The notes: generated by a model from the letters alone, not told the origin. A DNA stretch of 35,936 bases from Acidimicrobiales bacterium (GCA_030448025.1 JAUJNQ010000005.1:262228-298163); one strand, 5' to 3'; shown: positions 15,553 to 24,311, numbered from the stretch's first letter. Numbers and translations: made by a program.

Positions 15553-15652
15553 GGAGGATCAGCTTCGCGCCCTGTACCAGGCCGCGCACGGCGCGAGGCC
15601 GGCCGGACCCGATCTCTACGCCCTGGCGCGGCCCCTTGTGGCGGCGCGGTAG
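15542..15652 (+). CDS. Possible 36-residue protein, uncertain
   Basis: ATG 15542 opens a short frame reading MALTEDQLRALYQAAHGAR and ending ALARPLVAAR. Third codon positions are mostly G or C and the N-terminus looks helical, which suggests coding. Against it: no ribosome binding site, and overlap with the glucose dehydrogenase start on one side and the 3' end of the GlsB-type gene on the other. It may be chance. Confidence 0.25.
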   Translation: MALTEDQLRALYQAAHGARPAGPDLYALARPLVAAR

Positions 15653-15891
15653 ATCAACAGCGCGATCACGGCACCGATGATCGACCCGATCAGGCCTGAC
15701 GGTTGGAGTGCGCCCTTACCGAAGTCCTTGCCGAAGAGCACGTAGCCGAGGAAGCCGCCAACGAAACTCCCCACGATGCCGAGCAGGATGGTGCCGGCGA
15801 TGCCTATGGGGTCCGGTCCGGGCACGAGGAGACGGGCCAAGGCTCCGGCCACCAGACCAAGAATCAACAAGAGGAGCAGCAGCGTGATCAT
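15616..15891 (-). CDS. GlsB/YeaQ/YmgE-family stress-response membrane protein
   Basis: A 91-residue, glycine-rich membrane protein with three hydrophobic helices (about 2-22, 30-52 and 64-84). GLVAGALARLLVPG near the start and GTILLGIVGSFVGGFLGYVL in the middle are signatures of this family, also named transglycosylase-associated proteins. The family is linked to acid and envelope stress, but its biochemical role is not known. ATG 15891 diverges from the PhoD-like gene across 65 bp. Confidence 0.88.
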   Translation of the reverse strand: MITLLLLLLILGLVAGALARLLVPGPDPIGIAGTILLGIVGSFVGGFLGYVLFGKDFGKGALQPSGLIGSIIGAVIALLIYRAATRGRARA

Positions 15892-15941
15892 GGATCGCCT
15901 ATGCCCACGAAGGGCAATCTGAAAACGTCGTCTCCTGCCGG

Positions 15942-15947
15942 TATCCT
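15942..15947 (+). promoter_or_regulatory. Candidate -10 element for the PhoD-like gene
   Basis: TATCCT fits TANNNT and lies nine bases before ATG 15957. No ribosome binding site is seen, so the message may be leaderless or nearly so. Confidence 0.35.
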
Positions 15948-15956
15948 CGGCTGGGG

Positions 15957-17972
15957 ATGGACCTTCGTGACGTCCTCGCCGGGCCCATCCTTCGGCGGGC
16001 CGAGCCGGAGAGAGTCTGCATCTGGCTCGCCACGAGCGCCGCTGATGACGTGAGCGCCGAGGTGTTCTCTCTCCAGTCCGGGCACCCTCGCCGCGTTGGG
16101 GGCGGCGGCGCTCACCGCGTGCGCCTGGGGCCCAGCCTGTACGTGCACCTCGTCATCGCCGTTCCCGACACCGAGCGCTTCCCTGTCGACGAGCTGCTCG
16201 GGTACGACATCGAGGTAGCCGGCGACGGGCCGCCCCGCCGCCTGGCCGACCTCCATCTGCTGAGCGGCCGGCGCTCGATTGCCTACTCGGGCATGCCGCT
16301 GCCCACCTTCTTCCTGCGCGGCGAGTCGACGCCCGCCCTCCACCTGCTGCACGGCTCCTGCCGGCTGCTGCACGGCAAGGGCGAAGATGCCTTCCCCGCC
16401 GCCGACGACGCGCTGGCGGCGACGGCGCGCGACCTCGCCGAGCGGCCGTCGGTGATGTTCCTCACGGGTGACCAGATCTACGGCGACGACGTGGCCGGCC
16501 CGCTGATCGGGCACTACACCCGGCTGGGGGCGGCGCTCCTCGGACCGGATGACGACGACGCCATCCCCGCCGTGCCTCCGCTCTCCGACGTCCCCATCTA
16601 CGGGCGCCAGGACCTGGCCGGGGAGAAGGCCTGTTTCACTTCGGAGAAGGCGTCGAACCACCTCTTCAGCCTGGGCGAGTTCGCGGCCGCCTACCTGGTG
16701 GCGTGGGACGAGGCCAACTGGCCGGCACGCTTTACTCCCGCCGAGGAAGCGGTGCCCGAGGACCGGGCCGAAGGACGGGAGTTGGCCCGGCTGCGACGCA
16801 AGTACCGGAGCGAGGTCGGATGTCTGCAAGCGGCTCGCCGGGCGTTGCCCGCCGTACGCCGAGTGCTGGCCAATGTGCCCGTCTACATGATCTGCGACGA
16901 CCATGACGTGACCGACGACTGGAACATCACCGCCGAGTGGCGGCGAAGGATGGAGGGGTCGCCGACGGGCCGGCGGGTGGTGGCCAACGCCCTGGGCGCC
17001 TATTGGGCCTTCCAGGGATGGGGAAACGATCCCGGGGAGTTCGACGACGGCTTCGTGAACGCCGTGGCCGGAGGACCGGAGGCGGGCTCGACACGAGACG
17101 AGTCGTTCGACGACGCCCTGCTGTCGTTCGATCGCTGGAGCTACTGCGCGCCCACCGACCCCCCGACCATCGTGCTCGACACCCGGACAAAGCGCTCCTA
17201 TGACAGCGATCGGGGCGCGGCCCGGCTCATCGGCACTGACGAGCTGACCCGGGTGAAGTCTCTGGTGCGGGAGGCCGGAGTGGCGCCATCGGGTCCCGCC
17301 ATCTTCGTCTCACCGGTGCCCGTGTTCGGGCTCGAGCTGCAGGAGCGTCGCCAGAAGTTCCTCGAGGGCAAGCTCGGTCCCTACGAGATCGACTTCGAGG
17401 AATGGCACTCGAACCTCAAGGGCCTGACCGACCTCATGCGCTGCCTGGCGGCGGACATCGGCCTCACCCGTTGCCTGATGCTCTCGGGTGACGTCCACTA
17501 CGGGATGAGCGTGGACATCACGTTCAAGGTGGGCGATCACGAGCTGCGGATGGCCCAGCTGGTGAGCAGCTCGTTCAAGCACAGCGGCGCCCTGGCCAAG
17601 CACGGCCTTCACCTGCTCGGCCGCCTCGCGCGGCGCCGGCACCGCCGGATCGGCTGGGAGCACGCTCCGAGCTGCGAGGGAGCGGCCAACCTGGGCGAGC
17701 GTCTCCTTCGCCGCCCGGTGAACACTGACGATTGGGGGGACTCTCCCGTCTTCCTGTCCCCCCGGGTGGCGGGCTGGCTCAAGATCGACCAGCCCCCCGA
17801 CTACGAGGAAGTCCGTCATTACGCCCCCCCGCAGGAACGACCCTCGATGCTCATCGTCGGTGAGGCCAACGTGGGCCTGGTGTCGGTCCACCACGACCGC
17901 GTGGTGCAGCGCCTGCTCGGCCGTACCGGACCGGACCAGACCGTCACCTACACAAGCACCATCACCATGTAA
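15957..17972 (+). CDS. PhoD-like metallophosphatase
   Basis: A 671-residue protein of the PhoD/alkaline-phosphatase-D metallophosphatase group, which hydrolyses phosphate mono- or diesters with a metal pair. Metal-site motifs are GDQIYGDD (171-178), CDDHDVTDDW near residue 312 and LSGDVHYG near 510. The first 130 residues form the N-terminal beta-domain common in PhoD-like proteins. Unlike secreted PhoD enzymes there is no Tat or Sec signal, so it probably works in the cytoplasm. Long inserts between the metal motifs, including an Arg-rich RRRHRR stretch near residue 560, make it longer than usual. The substrate is unknown. Confidence 0.85.
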   Translation: MDLRDVLAGPILRRAEPERVCIWLATSAADDVSAEVFSLQSGHPRRVGGGGAHRVRLGPSLYVHLVIAVPDTERFPVDELLGYDIEVAGDGPPRRLADLHLLSGRRSIAYSGMPLPTFFLRGESTPALHLLHGSCRLLHGKGEDAFPAADDALAATARDLAERPSVMFLTGDQIYGDDVAGPLIGHYTRLGAALLGPDDDDAIPAVPPLSDVPIYGRQDLAGEKACFTSEKASNHLFSLGEFAAAYLVAWDEANWPARFTPAEEAVPEDRAEGRELARLRRKYRSEVGCLQAARRALPAVRRVLANVPVYMICDDHDVTDDWNITAEWRRRMEGSPTGRRVVANALGAYWAFQGWGNDPGEFDDGFVNAVAGGPEAGSTRDESFDDALLSFDRWSYCAPTDPPTIVLDTRTKRSYDSDRGAARLIGTDELTRVKSLVREAGVAPSGPAIFVSPVPVFGLELQERRQKFLEGKLGPYEIDFEEWHSNLKGLTDLMRCLAADIGLTRCLMLSGDVHYGMSVDITFKVGDHELRMAQLVSSSFKHSGALAKHGLHLLGRLARRRHRRIGWEHAPSCEGAANLGERLLRRPVNTDDWGDSPVFLSPRVAGWLKIDQPPDYEEVRHYAPPQERPSMLIVGEANVGLVSVHHDRVVQRLLGRTGPDQTVTYTSTITM

Positions 17973-18003
17973 GGCGGGCCGGCGTGGGGTGAACTGCGAC
18001 GGC

Positions 18004-18726
18004 TCAGCGCCCGAGCAGGCCGCCCAGCGCCGCGCCGCCACTGCCGCCGGTCTGGCCGGGCATGATCTGCTTTATCCACGCCTCCAGAGCGGCGGGGTTC
18101 CTGGTCTGGGTCATCACCCAACCCGGCCCGGTGAAGTCGAACACCAGCCCCTCGCCCGACTTGAGCGTCTGGATCACACCGCCGGCGACCTTTCGTATCT
18201 GGCTGTTCACCGTCTCCCCGAAGGCCACCACATGACCGGTGTCGATGGTCACAGACTCCCCCTCGGCCAAGACGACTGTGTCCAGAGCGCCATAGCAGGC
18301 CAGCAGGATGGTGCCGCTGCCCGTGGCGCGCACAAGGAAGCCCCCCTCCCCACCGAAGAGGTTCTTGAAGCCTCCCCACTTGGTGTCCAGCTCGACACCG
18401 GCCGACGACGCCAACCAGGAGCCCTTGGTGACCGACATGGGCTCGCTGGGTGTGACTCCGGCCACGACGATGTCGCCGGCCAGGTGGTGGGCGACATCGA
18501 CCCATCCACCCGAGGCCGGTGCCGTGAAGCTGGTGATGAAGAGGCTCTCGCCTCCGAGCACCGAACGCTTCAGCCCCTTGAGCACCCCACCCTGGGTGCT
18601 GGCCTGGATCGAGACACCGGAGGAGGTCGCCATCATGGCGCCCGACTCGGCTCTGACCTGCTCGTTGGGCTCGAGACTGATTCGAGCTGCGGCGAAGGAA
18701 GGGTTGTGGCGAAGGTCGACGTTCAC
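18004..18726 (-). CDS. TIGR00266/AIM24-family protein
   Basis: 240 residues of mainly beta structure: LEPNEQVRAESGAMMATSSG, GLKRSVLGGESLFITSF, and VKGSWLASS-like repeats ending in FDFTGPGWVMTQTRNP. These are signatures of the TIGR00266 family, related to mitochondrial AIM24 and to double-psi or TRAP-like folds. The molecular role is unknown. The C-terminal tail is Gly-rich (GGSGGAALGGLLGR). It is the last gene of a long same-strand series, 28 bp after the lipid kinase stop. GTG 18726 is the start. Confidence 0.85.
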   Translation of the reverse strand: MNVDLRHNPSFAAARISLEPNEQVRAESGAMMATSSGVSIQASTQGGVLKGLKRSVLGGESLFITSFTAPASGGWVDVAHHLAGDIVVAGVTPSEPMSVTKGSWLASSAGVELDTKWGGFKNLFGGEGGFLVRATGSGTILLACYGALDTVVLAEGESVTIDTGHVVAFGETVNSQIRKVAGGVIQTLKSGEGLVFDFTGPGWVMTQTRNPAALEAWIKQIMPGQTGGSGGAALGGLLGR

Positions 18727-18754
18727 GGCCCAACGCTACCGGCACCCGGTTCGG

Positions 18755-19564
18755 TCAGGGCATGAGCAATGACCAGGCCGAGGGGACCACCCGGTACGTC
18801 CGGTCCGAGAGCTCTCCGCCGATCTCACCGTCCACGTTGTGACGGACGGGGTCGCCACTGATGCGCACCTCGCGGCCCCGGGCGTGGTGCACGTCGTCGC
18901 GTCCAAGGTGCCGGCCCTTGCGCAAAGCGCTGGCGAAGGCCACCCGCGATGCGGGGCCGGTGGCGTTGACCACCACCACGTCGAGGAGGCCATCGTCTGG
19001 GTTCGCGTCCGGGCACAGAGGGGTGCCGCCGCCGATGGTCTTCCCGTTCCCCACGCCAACCATCAGCTCGGCGTCACCTCCGACGGCGGCGCCGTCCACG
19101 CTCACCTCCAGCTCCCAACCCTGATCTCGTACGGCGGCGATCAGCGCTCCGACGGGATAGGCCACGGGCCCGAGCCGCTTCTTCAGCGCCTTGGCGTCCT
19201 CTGCGGCCTCGGCTCCGAGGCCGGCGTGGGCCATGTTCACCACCACACCCCCGTCGTCGCCCACCAGGACGTCCAGCCGGCGAGCCTTACCGGTGGCGGC
19301 CACGGAGGCGGCCTCCCGTGGGTCGAGGGGGAGGCCCAGGCCACGGGCGAAGTCGTTGCCAGTGCCCAGCGGGACCAGCCCAAGGGTGACCTCGCCCAGC
19401 TCGCCGCGGTCCCACAGCCGCTGCACGGCGAAGTGCAGGCTTCCGTCGCCTCCGGCGACCACGAGGGTCCGGCCGTCCAAGCGGTCCAGGGCGCGGTCCA
19501 GCTCCTTGGCCTCGGCGATACGCACCAGCTCGGTCTTCCCGTGGCCGGCGAGGACGCCGGTCAC
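18755..19564 (-). CDS. Diacylglycerol-kinase-family lipid kinase (N-terminus in another frame)
   Basis: The readable frame gives 269 residues with TLVVAGGDGSLHFAV (GGDGS nucleotide loop), LGLVPLGTGNDFARGLGL (GTGNDFA signature), and LCPDANPDDGLLDVVVV. The family phosphorylates lipids such as diacylglycerol, sphingoid bases or undecaprenol-type lipids with ATP; the substrate here is unknown. The normal first strand is missing from this frame, but just upstream ATG 19638 opens MDAMEYLVVASGKAGSTVN in the neighbouring frame, which is the expected family N-terminus. One missing base near 19573 (AGG-TCG) would join them into 294 residues. I read 18755-19638 as the true gene. Confidence 0.82.
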   Translation of the reverse strand: MTGVLAGHGKTELVRIAEAKELDRALDRLDGRTLVVAGGDGSLHFAVQRLWDRGELGEVTLGLVPLGTGNDFARGLGLPLDPREAASVAATGKARRLDVLVGDDGGVVVNMAHAGLGAEAAEDAKALKKRLGPVAYPVGALIAAVRDQGWELEVSVDGAAVGGDAELMVGVGNGKTIGGGTPLCPDANPDDGLLDVVVVNATGPASRVAFASALRKGRHLGRDDVHHARGREVRISGDPVRHNVDGEIGGELSDRTYRVVPSAWSLLMP

Positions 19565-19583
19565 GGCTTCGACCTGGTGCCGT

Positions 19584-20549
19584 TCACCGTTGAGCCGGCC
19601 TTGCCGCTGGCCACCACCAGGTATTCCATCGCGTCCATTGTGACCGGGAAGCAGGGGCCCGCCTACTCCTGGCCCGGGGGTTGGCGGCCTCGGCCTGGAC
19701 CGCCGTCACGGTGAGATCCTCGGCCCCGGCGACGGTGATGGCGCCGGCCCCGTAGCGCCTGCGCTGGCGGATCTCGAGGCGACGAGCCACCCGGCTCAGC
19801 ACGAGGTTCACCAAGATGTAGAGGAGGGCAGCAGCGAAGTACGACTGCAAAGGGTTCTGATAGAACTCGCCGGTGTTGCGAGCCCGGCGAAGCAGCTCGG
19901 GGAAGGCGATCACGAATCCCAACGACGTGTCCTTGAGCAGCGTGATCAGCTGGCTCACGATGGCCGGCACCATGCGGCGGGCGGCCTGGGGGACGACCAC
20001 CGTCAACATGGCCTGCCAGTAGCTGAAGCCCAACGCATGGGCGGCCTCGGTCTGTCCCTTGTCCAGCGACAGGATGCCGGCTCGGAAGATCTCTCCGAGG
20101 ATCGCGCTGTTGTAGACGACCAGAGCCAGAACGAGGTACCAGAAGACGGGCAGGTCGAGGCCGTACTTGGGCAGGGCGAGGCCGGCGAAGAGCACGAGCA
20201 ACAGGAGCGGGAACCCCCTGAAGAACTCGACGTAGGCGCCGGCCACCAGTCGTAGGACCGGGGTCCTGGCCAGGCGCCCGAGGGCCAGGGCCGCCCCGAT
20301 CACCATGGCCAGTGCCATGGCCACTGACGCCACCTGGAGCGTGGCGAGCAGGCCGTTCAGGAGGAAGCGGATCACCGCTCCCTCTGTCAGCGGCTCCCAA
20401 CGTGCGGCGTCCAGCTGGCCGGTGTCGGCCAGGCGTCGAAAGGCGATGACGAGGACGGCGGCGATCACCGCCATGGCGCCCACCGAGACGAGCCTCACGC
20501 GTCGCCGACCGCGAGGGCCGAGCGCGTCCGCCAGCATTGGGACGGTCAC
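19584..20549 (-). CDS. gluD: Amino-acid ABC transporter permease, GluD type
   Basis: A membrane permease of the polar amino-acid (HisM/GltK) family. It has about five to six helices and the EAA loop EAAHALGFSYWQAMLTVVVPQA, which docks the ATPase, plus AYVEFFRGFPLLLLV. GTG 20549 (or ATG 20537) lies 24 bp after gluC. The natural C-terminus seems to end soon after RRLEIRQRRR and AVQAEAANP; beyond that the frame is Arg/Trp-rich and overlaps the lipid kinase start. If one base is missing in the G run 19676-19680, the gene would stop at 19663 after PPGQE, giving 295 residues and leaving a clean 24-bp gap to the kinase start. With gluC it forms the membrane pore. Confidence 0.85.
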   Translation of the reverse strand: MTVPMLADALGPRGRRRVRLVSVGAMAVIAAVLVIAFRRLADTGQLDAARWEPLTEGAVIRFLLNGLLATLQVASVAMALAMVIGAALALGRLARTPVLRLVAGAYVEFFRGFPLLLLVLFAGLALPKYGLDLPVFWYLVLALVVYNSAILGEIFRAGILSLDKGQTEAAHALGFSYWQAMLTVVVPQAARRMVPAIVSQLITLLKDTSLGFVIAFPELLRRARNTGEFYQNPLQSYFAAALLYILVNLVLSRVARRLEIRQRRRYGAGAITVAGAEDLTVTAVQAEAANPRARSRRAPASRSQWTRWNTWWWPAARPAQR

Positions 20550-20573
20550 GGCCGGCTCTTCATCGCTTGCCCC

Positions 20574-21218
20574 TCATCGCTTGATGGCCACGCGTCGCTC
20601 GAGGACGCCCACCAAGAAGCCGGACGGGAGGGTGAGCAAGAGGTAGGCCATGCCGGCCCCCAGGAAGACGGCCACCGGCCGCGCCGTCTCGTTGTTCAGG
20701 CGGTCGGCCACCTCGGTGAGCTCCACCACCGAGATGATGGATGCGATCGAGGAGTTCTTGATGAGGGCGATGAAGACGCTCCCGAGCGGGGCCAGGACCG
20801 TCCGGAAGGCCTGGGGAAGGACCACGCGTCCGAGCACCTGCGGAAAGGTGAGGCCGAGCGATCGGGCCGCCTCGGCCTGGCCCTTGGCCACGGCGTTGAT
20901 GCCCGAGCGCACTGTCTCGGCCACGAAGGTGCTGGTGTAGGCGGACAGCACGATCACCGCCGAGGTGAAGGCCGAGTACTGGATCCCGAGCTTGGTGAAC
21001 CCGAAGAAGAACAGGACCATGAGGACGGTGAGGGGCGTGTTCCGTACGGTCTCCACCCAGAGCGTTCCAGCCGTCCGCAGCGGTGGCACCGGACTGACCC
21101 TGAACGCCGCAACCACAGTCCCGATCACGAGCGCGGCGGAGAACGACACCAGGGTCAGCGCCACCGTCATCGCCATTCCGGCCAGGTACTGGCCGGCGTT
21201 GTCGACGACGACCCCCAC
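20574..21218 (-). CDS. gluC: Amino-acid ABC transporter permease, GluC type
   Basis: 214 residues, partner of GluD. MTVALTLVSFSAALVIGTVVA forms the first helix; VETVRNTPLTVLMVLFFFG and the EAA loop QAEAARSLGLTFPQVLGRVV are diagnostic of this permease family. GTG 21218 fits the family length; the open frame extends upstream but there it is only antiparallel reading of the Ser/Thr codons of gluB. It starts 20 bp after the gluB stop. Confidence 0.9.
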   Translation of the reverse strand: MGVVVDNAGQYLAGMAMTVALTLVSFSAALVIGTVVAAFRVSPVPPLRTAGTLWVETVRNTPLTVLMVLFFFGFTKLGIQYSAFTSAVIVLSAYTSTFVAETVRSGINAVAKGQAEAARSLGLTFPQVLGRVVLPQAFRTVLAPLGSVFIALIKNSSIASIISVVELTEVADRLNNETARPVAVFLGAGMAYLLLTLPSGFLVGVLERRVAIKR

Positions 21219-21238
21219 GGTCCGACCTGCGAGGACTG

Positions 21239-22285
21239 CTAGGGCTTCGGGGTGGTACTCGGGGTGCTCGTGCTGGTGCTGGTGCTCGTAGAGGTGCTGG
21301 TGCTGGTGGAAGTGCTCGTCGTCGAAGCGGTGGTGGCGGTCGAACCGCCGGCGCCGGTGGGAGTGCTGGTGCTGGTGGGACTGCTGGTACCGGCCGAGGC
21401 GTAGCGGTCCACCTTCGGCGGCGGTTCCCTCTTGAGCCCCAGCGCGCCCAGCGTCGAGTCGAACGCCGCCTGCCACTCGCCGTTGGCGTAGATCTCCTCC
21501 AGCACGTCGTTGAGGAAGCTCCTGAAGACGTCGTCGCCCTTCTTGAGGCCGATGCCGTAGGGCTCCTCGCTGAAGGGCGCCTCAACCAGCTTGAAGGCAC
21601 GGTCGGACCTGCTGACCAGGCCGGCGAGGATGGGGGCGTCAGTGGTGACGGCCTGAACCCGTCCGTCCCGAAGAGCCTCACCGCACTGCGAGTAAGTGTC
21701 GAAGAGCAAGACCTCGGCCTGCGGGGCCTTGGCCCGGAGGTTCTTCTCCGACGTGGACCCCTTGACCGTGCACGCCTTCTTGCCGTTCAGGTCGGTCACG
21801 GACTTGATGCTGCTGTCGTCGGACTTCACCATGAGGTCCTGCTTGGCCACGAAGTAGGGGCCGGCGAAGTCCACCTCCTTCTTGCGGGCGTCGTTGATGG
21901 TGTACGTAGCCACCACGATGTCCACCTTGCCGTCCTGGATGAAGGGCTCCCGGTTCTTGGAGACCGTCTCCACGGGCTCGATCTTGGCCTCCGCGCTCTT
22001 GACGTCACCACCGAAGATGGCGACGGCGATCCGCTTGGCGATCTCGACGTCGAAGCCCTCCACCTTGCCGGTGGTCGGGTTCTGCTGGCCGAAGCCGAGC
22101 TGGTCGTACTTGGTGCCCAGGGCCAGCTTTCCCTTGGCCTGGATCCTGGCCATGGTGCTCCCGGCCGGATGAGTGGGCGGTGGCTTGGTCTCACTGGTGC
22201 CGCTCGGTTCGCTGTCGCTCCCGCACGAGGCAGCCAGCACCGCCGTCAGGATCAGGGCCACCAGATGTCCGCGTCGCTTCCTCAT
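21239..22285 (-). CDS. gluB: Amino-acid ABC transporter substrate-binding lipoprotein, GluB type, with Ser/Thr tail
   Basis: A 348-residue lipoprotein. A short signal ends in LAASC, so C21 is lipidated and the protein sits on the outer face of the membrane. Residues about 45-285 are a family 3 binding domain: LALGTKYDQLGFG, VEGFDVEIAKRIA, KNREPFIQDGKVDIVVATYT, KDLNGK-like DLNGKKACTVKGS and EEPYGIGLKKGDD, which match glutamate/aspartate-type binders. From about residue 296 the protein turns into a Ser/Thr/Pro tail of over 50 residues with alternating Ser-Thr, absent in typical family members. ATG 22285 has AGGAGG (22290-22295) in front. It follows gluA by 25 bp. Confidence 0.92.
   Translation of the reverse strand: MRKRRGHLVALILTAVLAASCGSDSEPSGTSETKPPPTHPAGSTMARIQAKGKLALGTKYDQLGFGQQNPTTGKVEGFDVEIAKRIAVAIFGGDVKSAEAKIEPVETVSKNREPFIQDGKVDIVVATYTINDARKKEVDFAGPYFVAKQDLMVKSDDSSIKSVTDLNGKKACTVKGSTSEKNLRAKAPQAEVLLFDTYSQCGEALRDGRVQAVTTDAPILAGLVSRSDRAFKLVEAPFSEEPYGIGLKKGDDVFRSFLNDVLEEIYANGEWQAAFDSTLGALGLKREPPPKVDRYASAGTSSPTSTSTPTGAGGSTATTASTTSTSTSTSTSTSTSTSTSTPSTTPKP
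21242..21400. repeat. Low-complexity GTGCTG/GTGCTC tract coding the GluB tail
   Basis: On the forward strand this stretch is built largely of GTGCTG, GTGCTC and GTGGTG hexamers and reads on the reverse strand as Ser-Thr alternation. Such a tract can change length by slippage. Confidence 0.7.
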
Positions 22286-22310
22286 GTTCCCTCCTGTTGT
22301 CGCAGTCGAA

Positions 22311-23051
22311 TCAATGAGCCAGGACCTTGCCCAGGAAGTCCCTGGCGCGGGCGCTCTCGGGGTCGTGAAAGAACTGCTCGGGCGGTGCCACCTCGACGAT
22401 CCGGCCTTCGTCCATGAACGCCACCCGTCGAGCGGCCGAACGGGCGAACCCCATCTCGTGGCTGACCACGATCATGGTGGTTCCCTCGTGGGCCAGCTCC
22501 AGCATGACGTCGAGGACCTCCTTGATCATCTCCGGGTCGAGTGCCGACGTGGGCTCGTCGAAGAGCATCACCTTGGGGTCCATGGCCAGCGCTCGGGCGA
22601 TCGCAGCTCGCTGTTGCTGGCCGCCCGACAGCTCGGCCGGGTAGCGATCGGCCTTCTCGGCGATGCCCACTCGCTCGAGCAGCGCCATGGCCCGCTCGCG
22701 GGCTTCCCTCCTGGGCATCTTGCGCACCTTCTCAGGACCGAGGGTCACGTTCTGGAGCACGGTCTTGTGGGCGAAGAGGTTGAAGGACTGGAACACCATC
22801 CCCACGTCGGAGCGGAGCTTGGCCAGCGCCTTGCCCTCCTCGGGAAGGCCCACCCCGTCGATCTCGATGGTTCCGCTGTGGATGGGCTCCAGGCGGTTCA
22901 GGGTTCGACAGAGCGTGGACTTCCCGGACCCGGATGGGCCGAGCACCACCACGACCTCACCCTTCTCCACGGTGAGGTCGACGTCCTTCAGGACATGCAG
23001 GGGACCGAACCACTTGTTCACCTTCGTGGCGACGACCAGGGGTTCGACCAC
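22311..23051 (-). CDS. gluA: Amino-acid ABC transporter ATP-binding protein, GluA type
   Basis: 246 residues with every ABC motif: Walker A GPSGSGKST (38-46), Q-loop FQSFNLFAHKTV, signature LSGGQQQR, Walker B VMLFDEPTSALDPE and switch His in VVSHEM. The set and length match the polar amino-acid uptake ATPases GluA/GlnQ. It powers import by GluC-GluD of the ligand delivered by GluB. GTG 23051 starts nine bases after the YibE/F-like stop, so the transporter is probably transcribed with that gene. The gene order A-B-C-D equals the corynebacterial glutamate uptake operon. Confidence 0.95.
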   Translation of the reverse strand: MVEPLVVATKVNKWFGPLHVLKDVDLTVEKGEVVVVLGPSGSGKSTLCRTLNRLEPIHSGTIEIDGVGLPEEGKALAKLRSDVGMVFQSFNLFAHKTVLQNVTLGPEKVRKMPRREARERAMALLERVGIAEKADRYPAELSGGQQQRAAIARALAMDPKVMLFDEPTSALDPEMIKEVLDVMLELAHEGTTMIVVSHEMGFARSAARRVAFMDEGRIVEVAPPEQFFHDPESARARDFLGKVLAH

Positions 23052-23060
23052 GGCCGGAGG

Positions 23061-24311
23061 CTAGTTCAGCTCCTGTTCGACGTCACTCGATCCTGGTCGT
23101 CTCGGCGAGATGCAGGTGGCGGCCAGCCACGTGGTTATGGGTACGGAGGCAACGAGCCCGATGCTGCCCACCAACGTTCGTACCAGCTCGATGGCAACCA
23201 CCTCGCCGTTGGCCACCGAAGCGAGGGACTGCTTGCTCAGCACGAACAGCACCAGCAAGGGCATGGACGCCGCGGCATAGGCGAGGACCAGCGTGTTGAC
23301 GGTGGACGCCACGTGGTCACGGCCGATGCGGATGCCCGCCAGGTACAGCCGTCGCCTCCCCATGGTGGGGTTGGCGGCGTGGAGCTCGGCGATGGCGGAT
23401 GCCTGGGTCACGGTCATGTCGTCGATGGCACCCAGGGCGCCGATGACCACACCGGCGAGCAGCAGGCCGCGCAGGTCGATCGACCCCGCGGTGGCGGCGA
23501 GGAAGGTGGCCTCCTCGCTGGCGAAACCGGAGAACTGAGCGAGCTCCACGAACAGAACGGCCAGGAGGGCGGTGAGGCCCAGGCTGGCCAGTGTTCCGAG
23601 CAGGGCCACGGTAGTCATGGCCGTGAACCCGTGGGCGAGGTAGAGGGCGAAGTACGAGATGGCGGCGGCGCTCACCACGGCCACCCCGATCGGCGTGTTG
23701 CCGTCGATGATGGCGGGGACGGCGAAGGCCAGGAGCACCACCAAGCTGGCGCCCAGGCCGGCCAAGGCGGTGAAGCCGCGCAGGCGGCCGAGGATCACGA
23801 CGGCCAGCGCGAACAACGCTGCCAACCAGAAGAGCACGGGCTTTCGTTGGCGGTCGGCGAACTGGTACTGGAAGCCGCTCGGGGCCGACGGGGTGTAGCT
23901 GAGCACCAGCTTGTCCCCGCGGCTCACATCGGGGGTGGTCTGGGACTGGGGGAAGTCGACGTCGATCGACTGCCCCTCGTCCGGTCCCTCCAGCAGCCGG
24001 AGGGTCACCAGATCGCACTCGATGCCCGACTCCGGCGGCGTGCCTTGGCACGCGCCGCCGCGCAGCCCGACGACCTCGGCGTCGTAGAAGCTCGACGGGG
24101 CCCCGGCCTGTTCGATGTTCGGTCGGGCCGCTCTGCTCCCCGGACGCCAGACCACGAGGCCGAGCAGGGTCATCACCGCCAGCACCGCGGCCACGACGTT
24201 CAGTGTCTGGAGCGTCCGTTTGGGGACCGGCAGGTCGTGGTGGGCGGCCACTGGCTCCGCTCCCATGCGGCCAGTGCCGTCGCCCGGAGCGGGGGGCTCT
24301 TCTTCGTTCAC
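23061..24311 (-). CDS. YibE/F-like integral membrane protein
   Basis: 416 residues. One helix at about residues 35-52 is followed by an outer domain of about 90 residues with two cysteines (GGACQGTPPESGIECD), then a bundle of seven or eight helices with ILGRLRGFTALAGLGASLVV, GALGAIDDMTVTQASAI, MGRRRLYLAGIRIGRDH and the STVNTLVLAYAAAS segment. This order is that of the YibE/F family (PF07907), whose function is unknown in general. I start at GTG 24311 because the frame upstream lacks family-like sequence. It heads the long reverse-strand operon. Confidence 0.85.
   Translation of the reverse strand: MNEEEPPAPGDGTGRMGAEPVAAHHDLPVPKRTLQTLNVVAAVLAVMTLLGLVVWRPGSRAARPNIEQAGAPSSFYDAEVVGLRGGACQGTPPESGIECDLVTLRLLEGPDEGQSIDVDFPQSQTTPDVSRGDKLVLSYTPSAPSGFQYQFADRQRKPVLFWLAALFALAVVILGRLRGFTALAGLGASLVVLLAFAVPAIIDGNTPIGVAVVSAAAISYFALYLAHGFTAMTTVALLGTLASLGLTALLAVLFVELAQFSGFASEEATFLAATAGSIDLRGLLLAGVVIGALGAIDDMTVTQASAIAELHAANPTMGRRRLYLAGIRIGRDHVASTVNTLVLAYAAASMPLLVLFVLSKQSLASVANGEVVAIELVRTLVGSIGLVASVPITTWLAATCISPRRPGSSDVEQELN

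Noticed and set aside
17973-18003. Terminator between the convergent phosphatase and TIGR00266 genes
   Set aside because: The 31-bp gap has GC-rich sequence but no convincing stem with a T run.
21260-21476. His/Gln-rich N-terminal extension of the gluC permease
   Set aside because: It is only the Ser/Thr codons of gluB read in another frame of the same strand; the real permease begins at about 21218.
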